From NCBI RefSeq assembly GCF_000284015.1, contig NC_016943.1:1281541-1345540 (forward strand): a stretch of 64,000 bases of DNA. The letters are read 5' to 3'. This document shows positions 11,370 to 21,242 of the stretch, piece after piece (position 1 is the first letter of the stretch; each line of letters opens with the position of its first letter). This DNA comes from Blastococcus saxobsidens DD2 (lineage in GTDB: Bacteria > Actinomycetota > Actinomycetes > Mycobacteriales > Geodermatophilaceae). A model generated the notes under the pieces. It did not search any database and was not told the DNA's origin. It worked only from the letters and a program-made list of their open reading frames with translations. Position numbers and translations under genes: made by a program.

Positions 11370-12344
11370 TCACTGGGGACCGGCGATGCCGAGCAGTCCT
11401 TCCAGGTGGCGCAGGCGCGCGGGAACGGGGCATCCGGTCGCATCCAGGATGCGGTTCATCATCTCGAAGTTCGCGCACACGCCAACCGCAGCGGCGGTCA
11501 CCCGCCTGTCGGCCACGCGGATCAGTGCGGAACGGCTCTCGTCGAGCCGTTCACCGGTCGCCATGGCCGTCGCGAGATCGCGGAGCTCGGCTCCCCAGGC
11601 GATTCCGGGGTCGATGCCGGCGTCCGCGACCGCGCGGAGATCCACGGAGGTCCCGGTCGTCGTCTGCACACTCGCACGGAGCATGTCGGCGTGCGCGAGC
11701 AGCTAGTAGAAGCAGTTGTTGAGCAGCGAGACACGTGCGGCCAGGAGCTCCATCTGTGCGCGGGACAGCCCGTCCTGGTACGCGAGATCGGCCATCTGCT
11801 CCGTGCTCAGGTAGAGGGCGGCATGGAGCCGGTTCCGGGCCTCGTTCTCCGCGGGGACAGCCGAGAGGGCGTACAGGGCGCCGTCCTCGGGGTCCGTGGG
11901 GACGAACGCATTTCGCCACCGGACCTGCCCGTTGCGCCGGCGGCTGGCCTCGCCCGGCACGGGGTCGGGGAGCGGCTCCTCCGCGGATCCGACTCCTCGG
12001 ACGTAGGAGTCCACTGCCGCCAGCCTGCTGACGACGCCGACGACCTCGACGTACTGCTCGGTCTCCAGACCCCGGGCGCGCAGGTCGGACACCCACTCCC
12101 GCGTGATGAGGTCTGCGGCGGCCGACACCGAGTGCGCGGCCTCGGTCAGCAGCGGCGGGAGGTCCGTGTCGGCGTCGGTGAACGAGCGTGCGGCCCGCGC
12201 CTCCCGGGCCACGGCCACCCGCTCGCGTCCTGACAGCCAGGTCCCGGGCCGTGCCAGTCGTACCCACTCGCGGCGCAGCTCAGCCCGGACCCCGTCGGGC
12301 ACGGGCAGCCCGGCACCGGTCAGCTCGAACGCCACCTGCGACAC
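11370..12344 (-). CDS. AhpD-like peroxidase protein with in-frame UAG at the catalytic Cys (candidate selenoprotein)
   Basis: Read through the UAG at 11705-11703, this is one 324-residue alkylhydroperoxidase/carboxymuconolactone decarboxylase-type protein ending at a TGA (11370-11372). Without readthrough it stops after 213 residues at NNCFY. The AhpD catalytic set is Glu, then Cys 12 residues on, second Cys 3 further, His 4 further. Here E199, C211, UAG at 214 and H218 match that spacing exactly, so UAG replaces the peroxidatic cysteine. The downstream half (LLAHADMLRAS...) stays in the same frame with family-like sequence. A hairpin begins immediately after the UAG. UAG-encoded selenocysteine has been reported in Geodermatophilus and Blastococcus. 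Alternatives are a plain nonsense mutation or a sequencing error. A terminator separates it from the upstream redox operon. Confidence 0.7.
11664..11702 (-). promoter_or_regulatory. bSECIS-like stem-loop immediately after the UAG
   Basis: On the mRNA strand, the 13 nt after UAG form a 5' arm closed by GCACG pairing with CGUGC. CUC/GAG and CUG/CAG pairs extend it, with GC and UGUG bulges, around an 11-nt apical loop that contains guanosines. Bacterial SECIS elements are irregular stem-loops just 3' of the Sec codon, inside the coding region. Position and form fit; the loop sequence was not compared with a covariance model. Confidence 0.5.
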
Positions 12345-12355
12345 CTTGCCGCACA

Positions 12356-12379
12356 GCTCCCCTGGGTCACCAGGGGAGC
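12356..12379 (-). terminator. Terminator hairpin between the DUF3179 and AhpD-like genes
   Basis: GCTCCCCTGG, four-base loop, CCAGGGGAGC: a perfect 10-bp stem in the 51-bp gap after the DUF3179 stop. It should end the CcdA-DUF3179 transcript and leave the AhpD-like gene on its own or on attenuated readthrough. Confidence 0.65.
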
Positions 12380-12395
12380 GGGAGATCCACCGGCC

Positions 12396-13601
12396 TCAAC
12401 CGAGGTCCGCGATCCGGGTCGTGGGATGGAAGGCGGCCCAGGCGAACCAGAACGTGTCCAGGTGGTCCACCGGTTCCAGGCGGGTGCCGGCCAGGGGTCC
12501 GTCGACCGCCTGGCCCAGGACGTTCCACCGGGAGCCGGTCCCGGCGTCGACGAAGTGGTCGCCGTCCCGGGTGAACCGCAGGGGGTCCCCGTCCACGACC
12601 GGGTCGAACGCCCCGGTGGCACCGACCGAGCGGCCCTGGTGCACCCGCTGTTCGTCCAGAGGCGAGCGCAGGCCCTCGACGGCCCAGACGACGACGGGAC
12701 CGCCGCCGACGGTCAGCTCCACCACGCCGGTCTCGACCAGATCGGCCAGCGGCACCGCGACCGGGTCCTCCGCCGCGCCGAGCCCGGCGACCCGTTGCAT
12801 GGCCGGCAGCCGGGGGTCGGGCTCGCCCTCGAAGAGGAACGGGGATCCGTCGGGGGAGTCGTAGCCGGTGTAGGGGTTGGCGCCGTAGTCACGCGAGACG
12901 CCGGTCTCCCGGCTGAGCACCCATCCGTCCGGGTTGGCCTGCTGCCACTGGGCCCAGGTGACGGTCTGCACGGGGATCCGCTCGAGCTCGGCGCCCGCGA
13001 GCACCCCGGCGATCGCCCGGCCTTCGATCTGGGAGAACAGCGACTCGGTCTGCCGGTCGTACATCACCAGGTCCGAGCGGTAGAGCAGGCCGGAGGTGCC
13101 GAACGTCAGCACCCGGTCGCCGAGCCGCCGGTCGAACGCCAGCGCCGAGTTGCACAGCGGGCAGTACGTGACGACGACGGGCCGGCCGTCGATGCTGTCG
13201 TTGACGACCTCGTGCCAGATCATGATCCGCACGGGATAGGCCCGGGCCGTCTCGCCGATGGCGGGGGCGAGCACGGGCTCGTCGGGGGTCAGCCAGTTGA
13301 CGCTCGCGGCCGGGACGAAACGGGGAGTGTCGATCGGCGGTATCCCGTCCGGCGGTGGACCTCCGCTGATCACCTCGGCCGGATCGACCAGCGGCTCGGG
13401 CAGCGCCGGGTCGTCGATGCGCTCCAGTGCGGAGGGGACCTCCTCCGGCGGGGAGCCGGTGACCTCCTCGAGCAGCACGGAGTTCGTGGACACGATGCCC
13501 GTCTCCGTGCCGGCGCTCGCATCCGTCGGGTCGTCGGCCGGGCTGCCGCAGGCAGCCAGCAGCAGCAGCGCCGTCGCCAGCAAAGACGCGCGGCGGCTCA
13601 T
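12396..13601 (-). CDS. DUF3179 domain lipoprotein
   Basis: 401 residues. Signal peptide with lipobox (LLLLAAC, Cys18), so extracytoplasmic. The DUF3179 core is visible: a VNWLTPDEPV block, an IMIWHEVVND motif and the YCPLCNSALAF cysteine pair, then a conserved FGTSGLLYRSDLVMYDR stretch. The function of DUF3179 is unknown. Its start overlaps the end of the CcdA gene by 4 bp, and the next upstream genes are CcdA, TlpA-like and thioredoxin-like proteins. That context suggests the CxxC pair may be a client of extracytoplasmic thiol reduction (inference). Confidence 0.85.
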   Translation of the reverse strand: MSRRASLLATALLLLAACGSPADDPTDASAGTETGIVSTNSVLLEEVTGSPPEEVPSALERIDDPALPEPLVDPAEVISGGPPPDGIPPIDTPRFVPAASVNWLTPDEPVLAPAIGETARAYPVRIMIWHEVVNDSIDGRPVVVTYCPLCNSALAFDRRLGDRVLTFGTSGLLYRSDLVMYDRQTESLFSQIEGRAIAGVLAGAELERIPVQTVTWAQWQQANPDGWVLSRETGVSRDYGANPYTGYDSPDGSPFLFEGEPDPRLPAMQRVAGLGAAEDPVAVPLADLVETGVVELTVGGGPVVVWAVEGLRSPLDEQRVHQGRSVGATGAFDPVVDGDPLRFTRDGDHFVDAGTGSRWNVLGQAVDGPLAGTRLEPVDHLDTFWFAWAAFHPTTRIADLG

Positions 13602-14456
13602 CGGAGGGACTCCACGGCCCGGCGGCTCCGGGATCGGCGGAGCAGCAGCACCAGCACCACGACTGTGACCAGAGCGACGGCGACCAGCCCTTCCGCACCG
13701 AGGCCGGCGACCCAGCGGCTGAGCGCGGCCTGCACCTGGACGGCGGCCGACACGACCGGGTCGCTGGTCGACCGGCCCGAGAGCACCCGGATCTCGAACC
13801 ACCCGTACCAGGCGACGTACGCGCCGGCCAGCACGAGCAGCAGACCGCTGCCCCGGCTGATCAGCGCCGCGGCACGGCGCATCGAACGGACGACGGACGT
13901 ACGGGCGAGCGCGACGGCGACGCTCAGGGCGAGGACCACCGTGCCCATGCCGACCGCGTAGACGACGAAGGTGAGGACGACACCGAACGAACCGCCGGCC
14001 CGCAGGGCACCGGCGGTGACGGCCAGGAAGGGAGCCAGCGTGCAGGACAGGGACGCCAGGGCGAACGACACCCCGAAGCCGACCTGCGTCGTCCACCGCG
14101 ACGTCGGTGGCCTGCCGCGGCCGGCCAATCCCGGCACGGCCACGCTCCGGCCGGCTGCCAGCCACAGCCCGATGAGCACGAGGGCGACGCCGATCGCCAC
14201 CGTGAGCACCGGCAGGTACTGCTGCAGCGTGGACAGGACGGGCATCAGGACGAGGCCGACCGTGCCGAAAGACGAGGACGAAGCCGGTGGTCATCCCCAG
14301 TGCGAATCGCACCGCTCTGCCTGCGGCTGCGCCGCGGTCGGGCTCGGGTGCGGCCACGAGCAGGCCGAGGTAGGCGGGCAGCAGCACGAACCCGCACGGG
14401 TTGAAGGCAGCCACCGCTCCAGCCAGCAGTGCCAGGGTGAGCAGTCCGGGGTCCAT
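13598..14456 (-). pseudogene. ccdA: CcdA-type thiol transporter, single-base frameshift
   Basis: DsbD/CcdA-family membrane protein that carries reducing equivalents from cytoplasmic thioredoxin across the membrane. The N-terminal part reads AAFNPCGFVLLPAYLGLL with the first redox Cys. The rest, including ASLSCTLAPFLAV with the second Cys, is in another frame. One extra base in the AAA run at 14268-14270 (TTT on the mRNA strand) separates them; removing it gives an intact 285-residue protein with six or more membrane helices. Everything else is conserved, so a sequencing error or a very recent mutation is likely. If the frameshift is real, the 215-residue part from 14245 could only start internally. 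Confidence 0.8.
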
Positions 14457-14462
14457 GACGGT

Positions 14463-15041
14463 CTACTCCCGGTCCAGTTCCTCGACCATGGCGCGCAGCT
14501 GCTCGCCACCCAGCGAGCCCATGAAGCTCTCCGTCGTGCCGTCGCCGGTCACGAAGACGAACGCCGGCTGGGTGATCACCCCGAAGCGCTGCCACAGGCT
14601 GCCGTCCTCGTCGACGAGGTGCCGGAGACCACCGGTGCCCGTCTCGTCCACGAAGGCCTGCATCGCCTCGAGCTCGCCCCGGCCGGCCACGCCCAGCACC
14701 TCGACGCGGCCCGCGTACTCGGCCGCCACCTCGGCGACCTCGGGCGCCTCGGCCCGGCAGACGGTGCACCAGGGCGCCCAGAACCAGAGCACGACCGGCG
14801 TGCCGGCCAGCTCGGCGGCGTCGACGTTCCCGCCGTCCAGCGTGGTGCCCGAGGGGGCCAGGGCCGGGGCGGTCCCCTGCTGCGGCCCCTCCGCCACCGT
14901 TCCGCCGGCCGGCGAGGCCGGGCCGCTCCCGGTGCCCGGAGAGCAGGCGGCCGACGCGACGGCGAGTGCCGCGAGAATGGCCAACAACCGCCCTCGCACC
15001 CGTCGGTCGTGGCGCACGACGTCCTCCCTGTGCTCGGTCAA
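14463..15041 (-). CDS. TlpA-like thioredoxin lipoprotein
   Basis: 192 residues. Signal peptide and lipobox (ASAAC, Cys33) put it outside the membrane. The thioredoxin fold carries WCTVC at residues 91-95 and a cis-Pro (TQPAFVFV). It probably receives electrons from CcdA, encoded 6 bp downstream, and reduces secreted disulfides. Overlaps the upstream thioredoxin-like gene by 4 bp, so it is translationally coupled. Confidence 0.88.
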   Translation of the reverse strand: MTEHREDVVRHDRRVRGRLLAILAALAVASAACSPGTGSGPASPAGGTVAEGPQQGTAPALAPSGTTLDGGNVDAAELAGTPVVLWFWAPWCTVCRAEAPEVAEVAAEYAGRVEVLGVAGRGELEAMQAFVDETGTGGLRHLVDEDGSLWQRFGVITQPAFVFVTGDGTTESFMGSLGGEQLRAMVEELDRE

Positions 15042-15346
15042 TTTCGGCGCCTCTCCACCAAGGCGAGCAGTTCCGCCGGCGACGGGTTGCCCAGCCAGCG
15101 CACCCGCCCGTCGACCGTGTACGTCGGGGTTCCGACCAGCCCGGCCGGGAGTGCTCGCTCCAGCGGGGTCCGGCTGAGGTCCACCACCTCGACGGCGGCA
15201 CCGGGGTGCCTGAGCAGGAGTTGCGCGACGAGCTCCCTGGCCCGTCGGCAGCTGCCGCAGCCGTCGGCGACGTATACCTGCAGGACCGGGTCCGGCGGCG
15301 GATGGGCGATCTCCGGCTCCCGCCGCGGACTCGACACATCCCTCAC
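15038..15346 (-). CDS. Small thioredoxin/glutaredoxin-like protein
   Basis: 102 residues, cytoplasmic. The redox motif CGSC is at residues 30-33, followed by a helix and a TPTY cis-Pro motif. Size and layout match glutaredoxin-like thiol proteins. It could be the cytoplasmic electron donor to CcdA in the same operon, although the family does not prove this. It follows the membrane-protein gene by 13 bp. Confidence 0.8.
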   Translation of the reverse strand: MRDVSSPRREPEIAHPPPDPVLQVYVADGCGSCRRARELVAQLLLRHPGAAVEVVDLSRTPLERALPAGLVGTPTYTVDGRVRWLGNPSPAELLALVERRRN

Positions 15347-15359
15347 CGAACGGCCCGTC

Positions 15360-15749
15360 CTACGGTCGCGCGGTGCGGTGGCGGAGCATCGCCCCGACGA
15401 TCGCGCCGAGCAGCAGCCCGAAGACGAGGTGCCCGATCAGACTGTTGACAGCCATGTCGTTGACCACGAAGACGGGCATCCCCATGCGGGCCGGCATCAG
15501 CAGGAGAGGTCCCACCACCCACAGGACGGCGCCGTAGCCGAGCCCCAGCAGCGTCGCGAGGACCACGCCCTTGAGGACCGGGCCCAGCAGCACCGCGAAC
15601 GCGAGGCCGGAGACGGCGGAGATCAGCAGGTGCACGACCCAGCCCACCGCAGGGGAGCTGCTCCCCACCAGCGCCGCGACCATCGGGATCATGCCCCAGG
15701 CCTGCATCATCAGCCCGAAGACCAGACCACCGGCCAGTCCACCGGCCAC
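15360..15749 (-). CDS. Membrane protein of unknown function, four helices
   Basis: 129 residues with about four hydrophobic segments and glycine-rich helices (GGLAGGLVFGLMMQAW near the start). Resembles the YagU/DUF1440-type small membrane proteins only in general style. First gene of the redox operon. Its start lies 35 bp from the divergent Crp-like reading frame, so the promoter of one must lie inside the other gene or the regulator frame starts further in. Confidence 0.6.
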   Translation of the reverse strand: MAGGLAGGLVFGLMMQAWGMIPMVAALVGSSSPAVGWVVHLLISAVSGLAFAVLLGPVLKGVVLATLLGLGYGAVLWVVGPLLLMPARMGMPVFVVNDMAVNSLIGHLVFGLLLGAIVGAMLRHRTARP

Positions 15750-15784
15750 CCCCGCCGTTCCCCGAGGACCTGACCGCTCAGGAG

Positions 15785-16414
15785 TTGGCAGGTCTGGCCG
15801 CAGCCGCCCCGATGCGGACGGTTCCGGCCGGCACGCTGCTGTGGTCGCCGCACGACCCGCACACGGTGTTGTTCATCGTGAAGGCCGGGTCGGTGGGCCT
15901 CTACCGCTTGTCGCCGGAGGGCAGGCGGTTGACGCTGGCTGTCCTCGGCCCGGGAGCGCTGTTCGGCGAGATGGAGCTCGTCGGTCAGCGCATGGGGGAC
16001 GGGTTCGCCGAGGCCCTCGAGCCCAGCGTGCTCTGCCTGATGAGCGAGCACGACGTCCGGAGCATGCTGCTGGCCGACAGCCGCATCGCCGCCCGGATCA
16101 TCTGCGGCCTCGGCCGGCGGGTGGCCGAGGTCGAGCAGCGGCTCGCCGACACCGTGCTGAAACCTGCTCCCCAGCGGCTGGCCGCCGTCCTGTGCCAGCT
16201 CGTGGAGGCCGCTCCGCGAGCGGGACTCCTCGCCTACCGCGGGCCGGAGATCCGGCTGACCCACGAGCAGATCGCCGACCTGGTGGGAACCACCCGGGCG
16301 ACGACCACCAAGCTGCTGGGCGACCTGCGGGAGGCGGGTCTGGTCGGACTGCGTCGTGGCGGGGTGGTTGTCCTCGACCGGGACCGGCTGCGCGCCGTCG
16401 CCGACCACGGTTGA
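15785..16414 (+). CDS. Crp/Fnr-family transcription regulator
   Basis: 209 residues. An N-terminal cyclic-nucleotide-binding-like beta barrel (residues 15-115, GSVGLYRLSPEGRRLTLAVLGPGALFGEMEL) and a C-terminal winged helix with recognition helix TRATTTKLLGDLREAGLV. No Fe-S cysteines of the Fnr type are present. Start is uncertain: the TTG at 15785 is used; a CTG at 15770 is also in frame. It is divergent from the CcdA/TlpA operon, which it may control. Confidence 0.85.
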   Translation: MAGLAAAAPMRTVPAGTLLWSPHDPHTVLFIVKAGSVGLYRLSPEGRRLTLAVLGPGALFGEMELVGQRMGDGFAEALEPSVLCLMSEHDVRSMLLADSRIAARIICGLGRRVAEVEQRLADTVLKPAPQRLAAVLCQLVEAAPRAGLLAYRGPEIRLTHEQIADLVGTTRATTTKLLGDLREAGLVGLRRGGVVVLDRDRLRAVADHG

Positions 16415-16742
16415 TCACCCGGGCGCGCCGCTCGCTGCACGGGGCAGGCCCGTAGGAACCGGCCTTGTGGTCCGATTCGTGCGTGTGGGCCCGTGGCAGG
16501 GTCTCGTTCTCCGGGCGACGGCGGGCAGCCCGCCCGCCCCCCGGCTGGCCAGGCGCGCGGTCCACAACAGCAGAGATCGTGGTCCACGGCGGAGCATCAG
16601 GAACGTGTCGGCGGACTGCGGCCCGTCGAGGGAGGCTCCCGGAGACCTCCGCCGGCGGCGCGCAGGACCCATCCAGGGTCCTCGTGTCGCCCCTCGCGAA
16701 GTCTGGTTCAGTGTGCTCGTTGGGACGACGGAAGGCTGGCGC
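16415..16742. other. Intergenic region before the molybdenum hydroxylase operon
   Basis: Roughly 330 bp, presumed to hold the promoter of the downstream L-S-M operon. Reading frames that cross it show no protein-like character. No recognisable molybdenum-cofactor riboswitch or operator was seen by eye. Confidence 0.4.
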
Positions 16743-19021
16743 ATGAGCATCCTGGGCACTCGAGTGGTCCGCACCGAGGACCCGCTCTTCCTCACCCGCG
16801 GCGCGATCTACACCGACGACCTCGTGGACGAACGGCTCGCCGGAGCGCTGCACGCGACGTTCGTGCGGTCCACCGTCGCGCACGGTCGGCTGCTGTCGGT
16901 CGACACCTCCCCAGCACTCGAGGCGCCGGGTGTGGTGGCGGTCGTGACGGCGCAGGACGTCGCCGAGCTGATCCCGCTGCCACCGCCCTTCCCCTTCGTC
17001 AACCCGGCCATGACCCGTCCGTGGCTGGCGTCGGACCTGGTCCGGTTCGTCGGCGACCCGATCGCCGTCGTCCTCACCGAGGAGCGGTATCAAGGGGAGG
17101 ACGCCGCCGAGCTGGTCTCGGTCGACATCGACCCCCTGCCCGCGGTGGTCGGCACGGCCGAGGCGGCCAGGGACGAGGTGCTGCTCTTCCCCGAGGCGGG
17201 CACCAACGTCATGGCCACCTTCGGTGAACCGGCGCCGGCGGACTTCTTCGACGGCTGCGAGGTCGTCGTCACCCAGCCGATGGTCAACCAGCGGGTGGCA
17301 CCGGTACCGCTGGAGACCCGCGCCGCCGCGGCCGCCTGGGGCGAGAACGGCCGGGTCACCGTCTGGTGCACCAACCAGGGCGCCCAGCAGGCCAGGGGAC
17401 AGCTCGGGGACTGGCTGAAGATGGACCCGGACCTGATCCACCTGATCACCCCCGACGTCGGCGGCGGTTTCGGGGCCAAGATCGGTGCCGACCCGGAGTA
17501 CGCCCTCGTCGCCTGGATGGCCCGGCACGTCGGCAGGCCCGTCCGCTGGTCGGAGAGCCGGTCGGAGAACCTGATCGGCATGTTGCACGGGCGGGGCCAG
17601 GACCAGGTGGTCACCATCGGGGGTCGCCGGGACGGCACCATCGAGGCGTACAGCCTGGTGGCGGACCAGGACTGCGGCGCCTATCCACGGATCGGCGCAA
17701 CCCTCCCGCGGCTCACCATGCTGATGGCCCCTGGCGTCTACGGCATTCCGCGGGTGCACGCCAAGGCGCGCGCTCTGGCGACCACGACGACGTCCATCGG
17801 CGCCTACCGCGGCGCCGGTCGGCCGGAAGCGACGGCGGCGCTGGAGCGCGCGGTCGACCGGTTCGCCGCCGAGATCGGGATGGACCCGGCCGACGTGCGC
17901 CGGAAGAACCTGCTGCCGGCGTTCAGCGAGCCGCACACCACACCCATGGGCGCGAGGTACGACACCGGCGACTACGTCGTGGCCCTGGACAAGGTGCTGG
18001 AGGCGGCCGGCTATGCCGAACTGCGGGCCGAGCAGGCCCGGCGGCGGGAGCGCGGCGACGTGCGTCAGCTGGGCATCGGGATGTCGGTCTACGTGGAGAT
18101 CACCGGGGCCGACAACGGTGCCGGCACCGGGGAGGCCGCCGAGCTCGAGGTCCACCCGGACGGCACGGCCACGGTCCTCACCGGAACCTCGCCGCACGGC
18201 CAGGGTCACGCCACCGCGTGGGCGATGATCGCCAGCGATCAGCTGGGCATCCCGGTGGAGAAGATCACCGTGGTGCACGGCGACACCGACCGGGTGCCTC
18301 AAGGCGGCGGGACCATGGGGTCCCGCAGCCTGCAGCAGGGCGGGGCTGCGGTGCACCAGGCAGCCGATGAGCTGATCGACCTGGCCCGTGCGCGGGCCGC
18401 GCAGAAGCTGGAGGTCGACTTCGCGGACCTCGTCGTCGACCTGGGTCTCGCGGGGCTCGCCGTCCGGGGCACGCCGGGAGCGGGGGTCACCTTCGCCGAG
18501 CTGGCCGCCGACGAGCAGCTCCTGGTGCAGACAAGGTTCGACGCCGCGGCCCCGACGTTCCCCTTCGGCGCCCACGTGGTGGTGGTCGAGGTGGACGTCG
18601 AGTCCGGCAAGGCCGAGGTCAGCAGGCTGATCGCCGTCGACGACGCCGGCACGATCCTCAACCCGCTGCTCGCAGAAGGCCAGCGGCACGGCGGCTACGC
18701 CCAGGGCGTCGCCCAGGCGCTGCTGGAGGAGGTGCTCTACGACGAGGACGGCAACCCGACCACCTCCACGCTGGCCGACTACCCCTTCATCTCCGCCACC
18801 GAGCTGCCCAGTTTCGAGCTGGTCGACATGGCCACCCCGACGCCGATGAACCCCCTCGGTGCCAAGGGCATCGGCGAAGCGGGAACCATCGGCTCCACCC
18901 CGGCGGTGCAGAACGCCGTCATCGACGCCGTGGCCCATCTCGGCGTGCGACACATCGACATGCCCACCACGCCCATGCGGGTGTTCCGAGCGATCCAGCG
19001 GGCCCAGCAGGGAGGCAACTG

Positions 19022-19022
<1 letters not shown>
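16743..19022 (+). CDS. Molybdopterin-binding large subunit, xanthine dehydrogenase/CoxL form II
   Basis: 759 residues of the xanthine oxidase superfamily large subunit, which binds the Mo-MCD cofactor and oxidises the substrate. GGGFGAK (240-246) and AYRGAGR (354-360) are visible. The latter is the form-II signature and not the AYxCSFR of true aerobic CO dehydrogenase, so CO is an unlikely substrate; aromatic heterocycles or aldehydes are possible. The C-terminal GAKGIGEAG motif with the likely catalytic Glu is present. Start ATG 16743. The next gene overlaps its stop (TGATG). Confidence 0.92.
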
Positions 19023-19516
<494 letters not shown>

Positions 19517-19589
19517 CCGGGTGCGCCAGGTCGTCGACGAGCGTTGCATCCCGGGTTCCGGGCCCGCCGAGCAGCAGGGAGGTGGAGGA

Positions 19590-20405
19590 GTGATCACCTC
19601 CCCGTTCGACTACGTGAAGGTCCGCTCGGTCGACGAGGCGCTGGCGGCCCTGGCCGAGCACGGTGAGGACGCCAAGCTGCTCGCCGGTGGCCACTCGTTG
19701 CTGCCGATCATGAAGCTGCGGCTCGCCGTCCCGAGCGTGCTGATCGACATCGGCGGGATCGCCGACCTGTCCTACGTGCGGGTCGAGGGCGACGAGGTGG
19801 CGATCGGTGCCTGCACTCGCCACCACGAGCTGGAACGGGACGACGTCGCCCGTGCCGAGGTGCCGCTCCTGCCGCGCGTGGCCAGCCGGGTGGGCGATCC
19901 GCAGGTCCGGCACCGCGGCACGATCGGCGGCACCACGGCGCACAGCGACCCGGCGTCCGACCTGCCCACCGCCTTGCTCGCCCTCGGTGGCACCGTGGTC
20001 CTGCAGGGGCCCGGTGGACGCCGCGAGGTACCGGTGACCGACTTCTGGACCGGCTTCTTCGAGACGGCGATGTCGCCCGACGAGATGGTCGTCGAGCTGC
20101 GGGTGCCGCGCACCGGCTCCGCCGGATGGGGCTACGAGAAGTTCACCCGGCGGGAGAACGACTGGCCGATCGTGGCCGCGGCCGCCGTCGAGGGACGGGT
20201 CGCGCTGGCCAACATGGCCGGCACGGTGCTCCGCGCGACGGCGACCGAGGAGGCGCTGGCCCGCGGCGCCTCGATAGCCGAGGCGGCCGAGCTCGCCGAC
20301 CAGGGCACCTCGCCCGGAGCCGACATGCACGCCGACGCCGACTACCGCCGGCACCTGGCCCGGCTGCTCACCCGTCGTGCCCTGGAGCGGGCCGCTGCGG
20401 CCTGA
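19590..20405 (+). CDS. FAD-binding medium subunit of the molybdenum hydroxylase
   Basis: 271 residues. FAD motifs [10 protein letters not shown] near residue 32 and [14 protein letters not shown] near residue 110 are intact, with a C-terminal CO-dehydrogenase flavoprotein domain. GTG 19590 is chosen for the GGAGGTGGAGGA ribosome site in front. This completes an L-S-M operon; no maturation genes of the CoxD/E/F/G type follow here. Confidence 0.93.
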   Translation: MITSPFDYVKVRSVDEALAALAEHGEDAKLLAGGHSLLPIMKLRLAVPSVLIDIGGIADLSYVRVEGDEVAIGACTRHHELERDDVARAEVPLLPRVASRVGDPQVRHRGTIGGTTAHSDPASDLPTALLALGGTVVLQGPGGRREVPVTDFWTGFFETAMSPDEMVVELRVPRTGSAGWGYEKFTRRENDWPIVAAAAVEGRVALANMAGTVLRATATEEALARGASIAEAAELADQGTSPGADMHADADYRRHLARLLTRRALERAAAA

Positions 20406-20723
20406 GCGTCGGTCGGATCGCGGTCAGGAGCCCGGAGACCATGCCCGGCGAGCTGGAGAAACGACCGGGAGACAACTTCTATGACGGTCTGACCTGAGGG
20501 CTCACCCGTGCACCGGCCCACGGCGGGGAATGTCTCCCCCCATGGCGGCCGGCGATTCGGAGAAGTCACGCCACGGCGCCCCGGTCTCGGACTGCCACGT
20601 GATCACTTCGATCACCTGTCGCTTGGTCACGCCACCACACATCCCGCCGACCAGATGTCGGCCCCGGCGGTCCTACTGCTCGCGCACAGCGTGCCTGCAG
20701 TAGCTGCGGGTAAGAGGTCCGCC
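20406..20723. other. Intergenic region before the hemerythrin-like gene
   Basis: About 320 bp with no supported gene; presumably carries the terminator of the hydroxylase operon and the promoter of the hemerythrin-like gene. Nothing further recognised. Confidence 0.35.
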
Positions 20724-21242
20724 ATGTCCGACTTCGAGATCACTGCCCTCGTCCTGGCCGAGCACGAAGTCTTCCGGCGGGAGTTCACCGCGCTCGATGA
20801 CCTGCCCGGCGAGGAGCTCGCCGCGGCCTGGGAGGGGCTGCACGCCAAGCTCGAGGTGCACGCCGTAGCCGAGGAGCAGCTGTTCTACCCGCTGCTCGCC
20901 CAGGAGGCGGACGGCGAGCAGGAGACGGCGGAGGGCGTGCACGACCACAACGAGATCCGGCACGCCGCGGCCGCCGTCGGGGAGCAGCAGGTCGGCAGCG
21001 ACGGTTGGTGGGAGGCGGTGCGCAACGCGCGACAGGTCAACGCCGACCACATGGCCGAGGAGGAGACGGACTTCTTCCCTCCCTTCAAGGAGGCGGTCGA
21101 CGAGGAGCAGCGCGAGGCTCTCGGGATGCAGTGGCTGGCCTTCCATGACAAGCACGAGGAGGCCGACGGGCTGTCCGGCGACGACGCGAAGGTGGCCGAG
21201 GTGGTCGCGACCGAGGTGCCGGAGGGTGACCCGTCGCTCTAG
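20724..21242 (+). CDS. Hemerythrin HHE-domain protein
   Basis: 172 residues, a four-helix HHE-type di-iron domain. Candidate ligand motifs are LAEHEVFRREF, VAEEQLFYP, HDHNEIRH and ADHMAEEETDFFP. Family members bind O2 or NO or sense redox state. The ATG at 20724 starts the conserved MSDFEITALVL helix. Ends with TAG, so UAG does act as a normal stop in this genome. Last chromosomal gene before the first tRNA-Gly fragment. Confidence 0.88.
   Translation: MSDFEITALVLAEHEVFRREFTALDDLPGEELAAAWEGLHAKLEVHAVAEEQLFYPLLAQEADGEQETAEGVHDHNEIRHAAAAVGEQQVGSDGWWEAVRNARQVNADHMAEEETDFFPPFKEAVDEEQREALGMQWLAFHDKHEEADGLSGDDAKVAEVVATEVPEGDPSL

Noticed and set aside
11703-11705. UAG read as pyrrolysine
   Set aside because: The position is the catalytic Cys of AhpD, which fits selenocysteine; no pyl genes are seen and the organism is not of a typical Pyl-using type.
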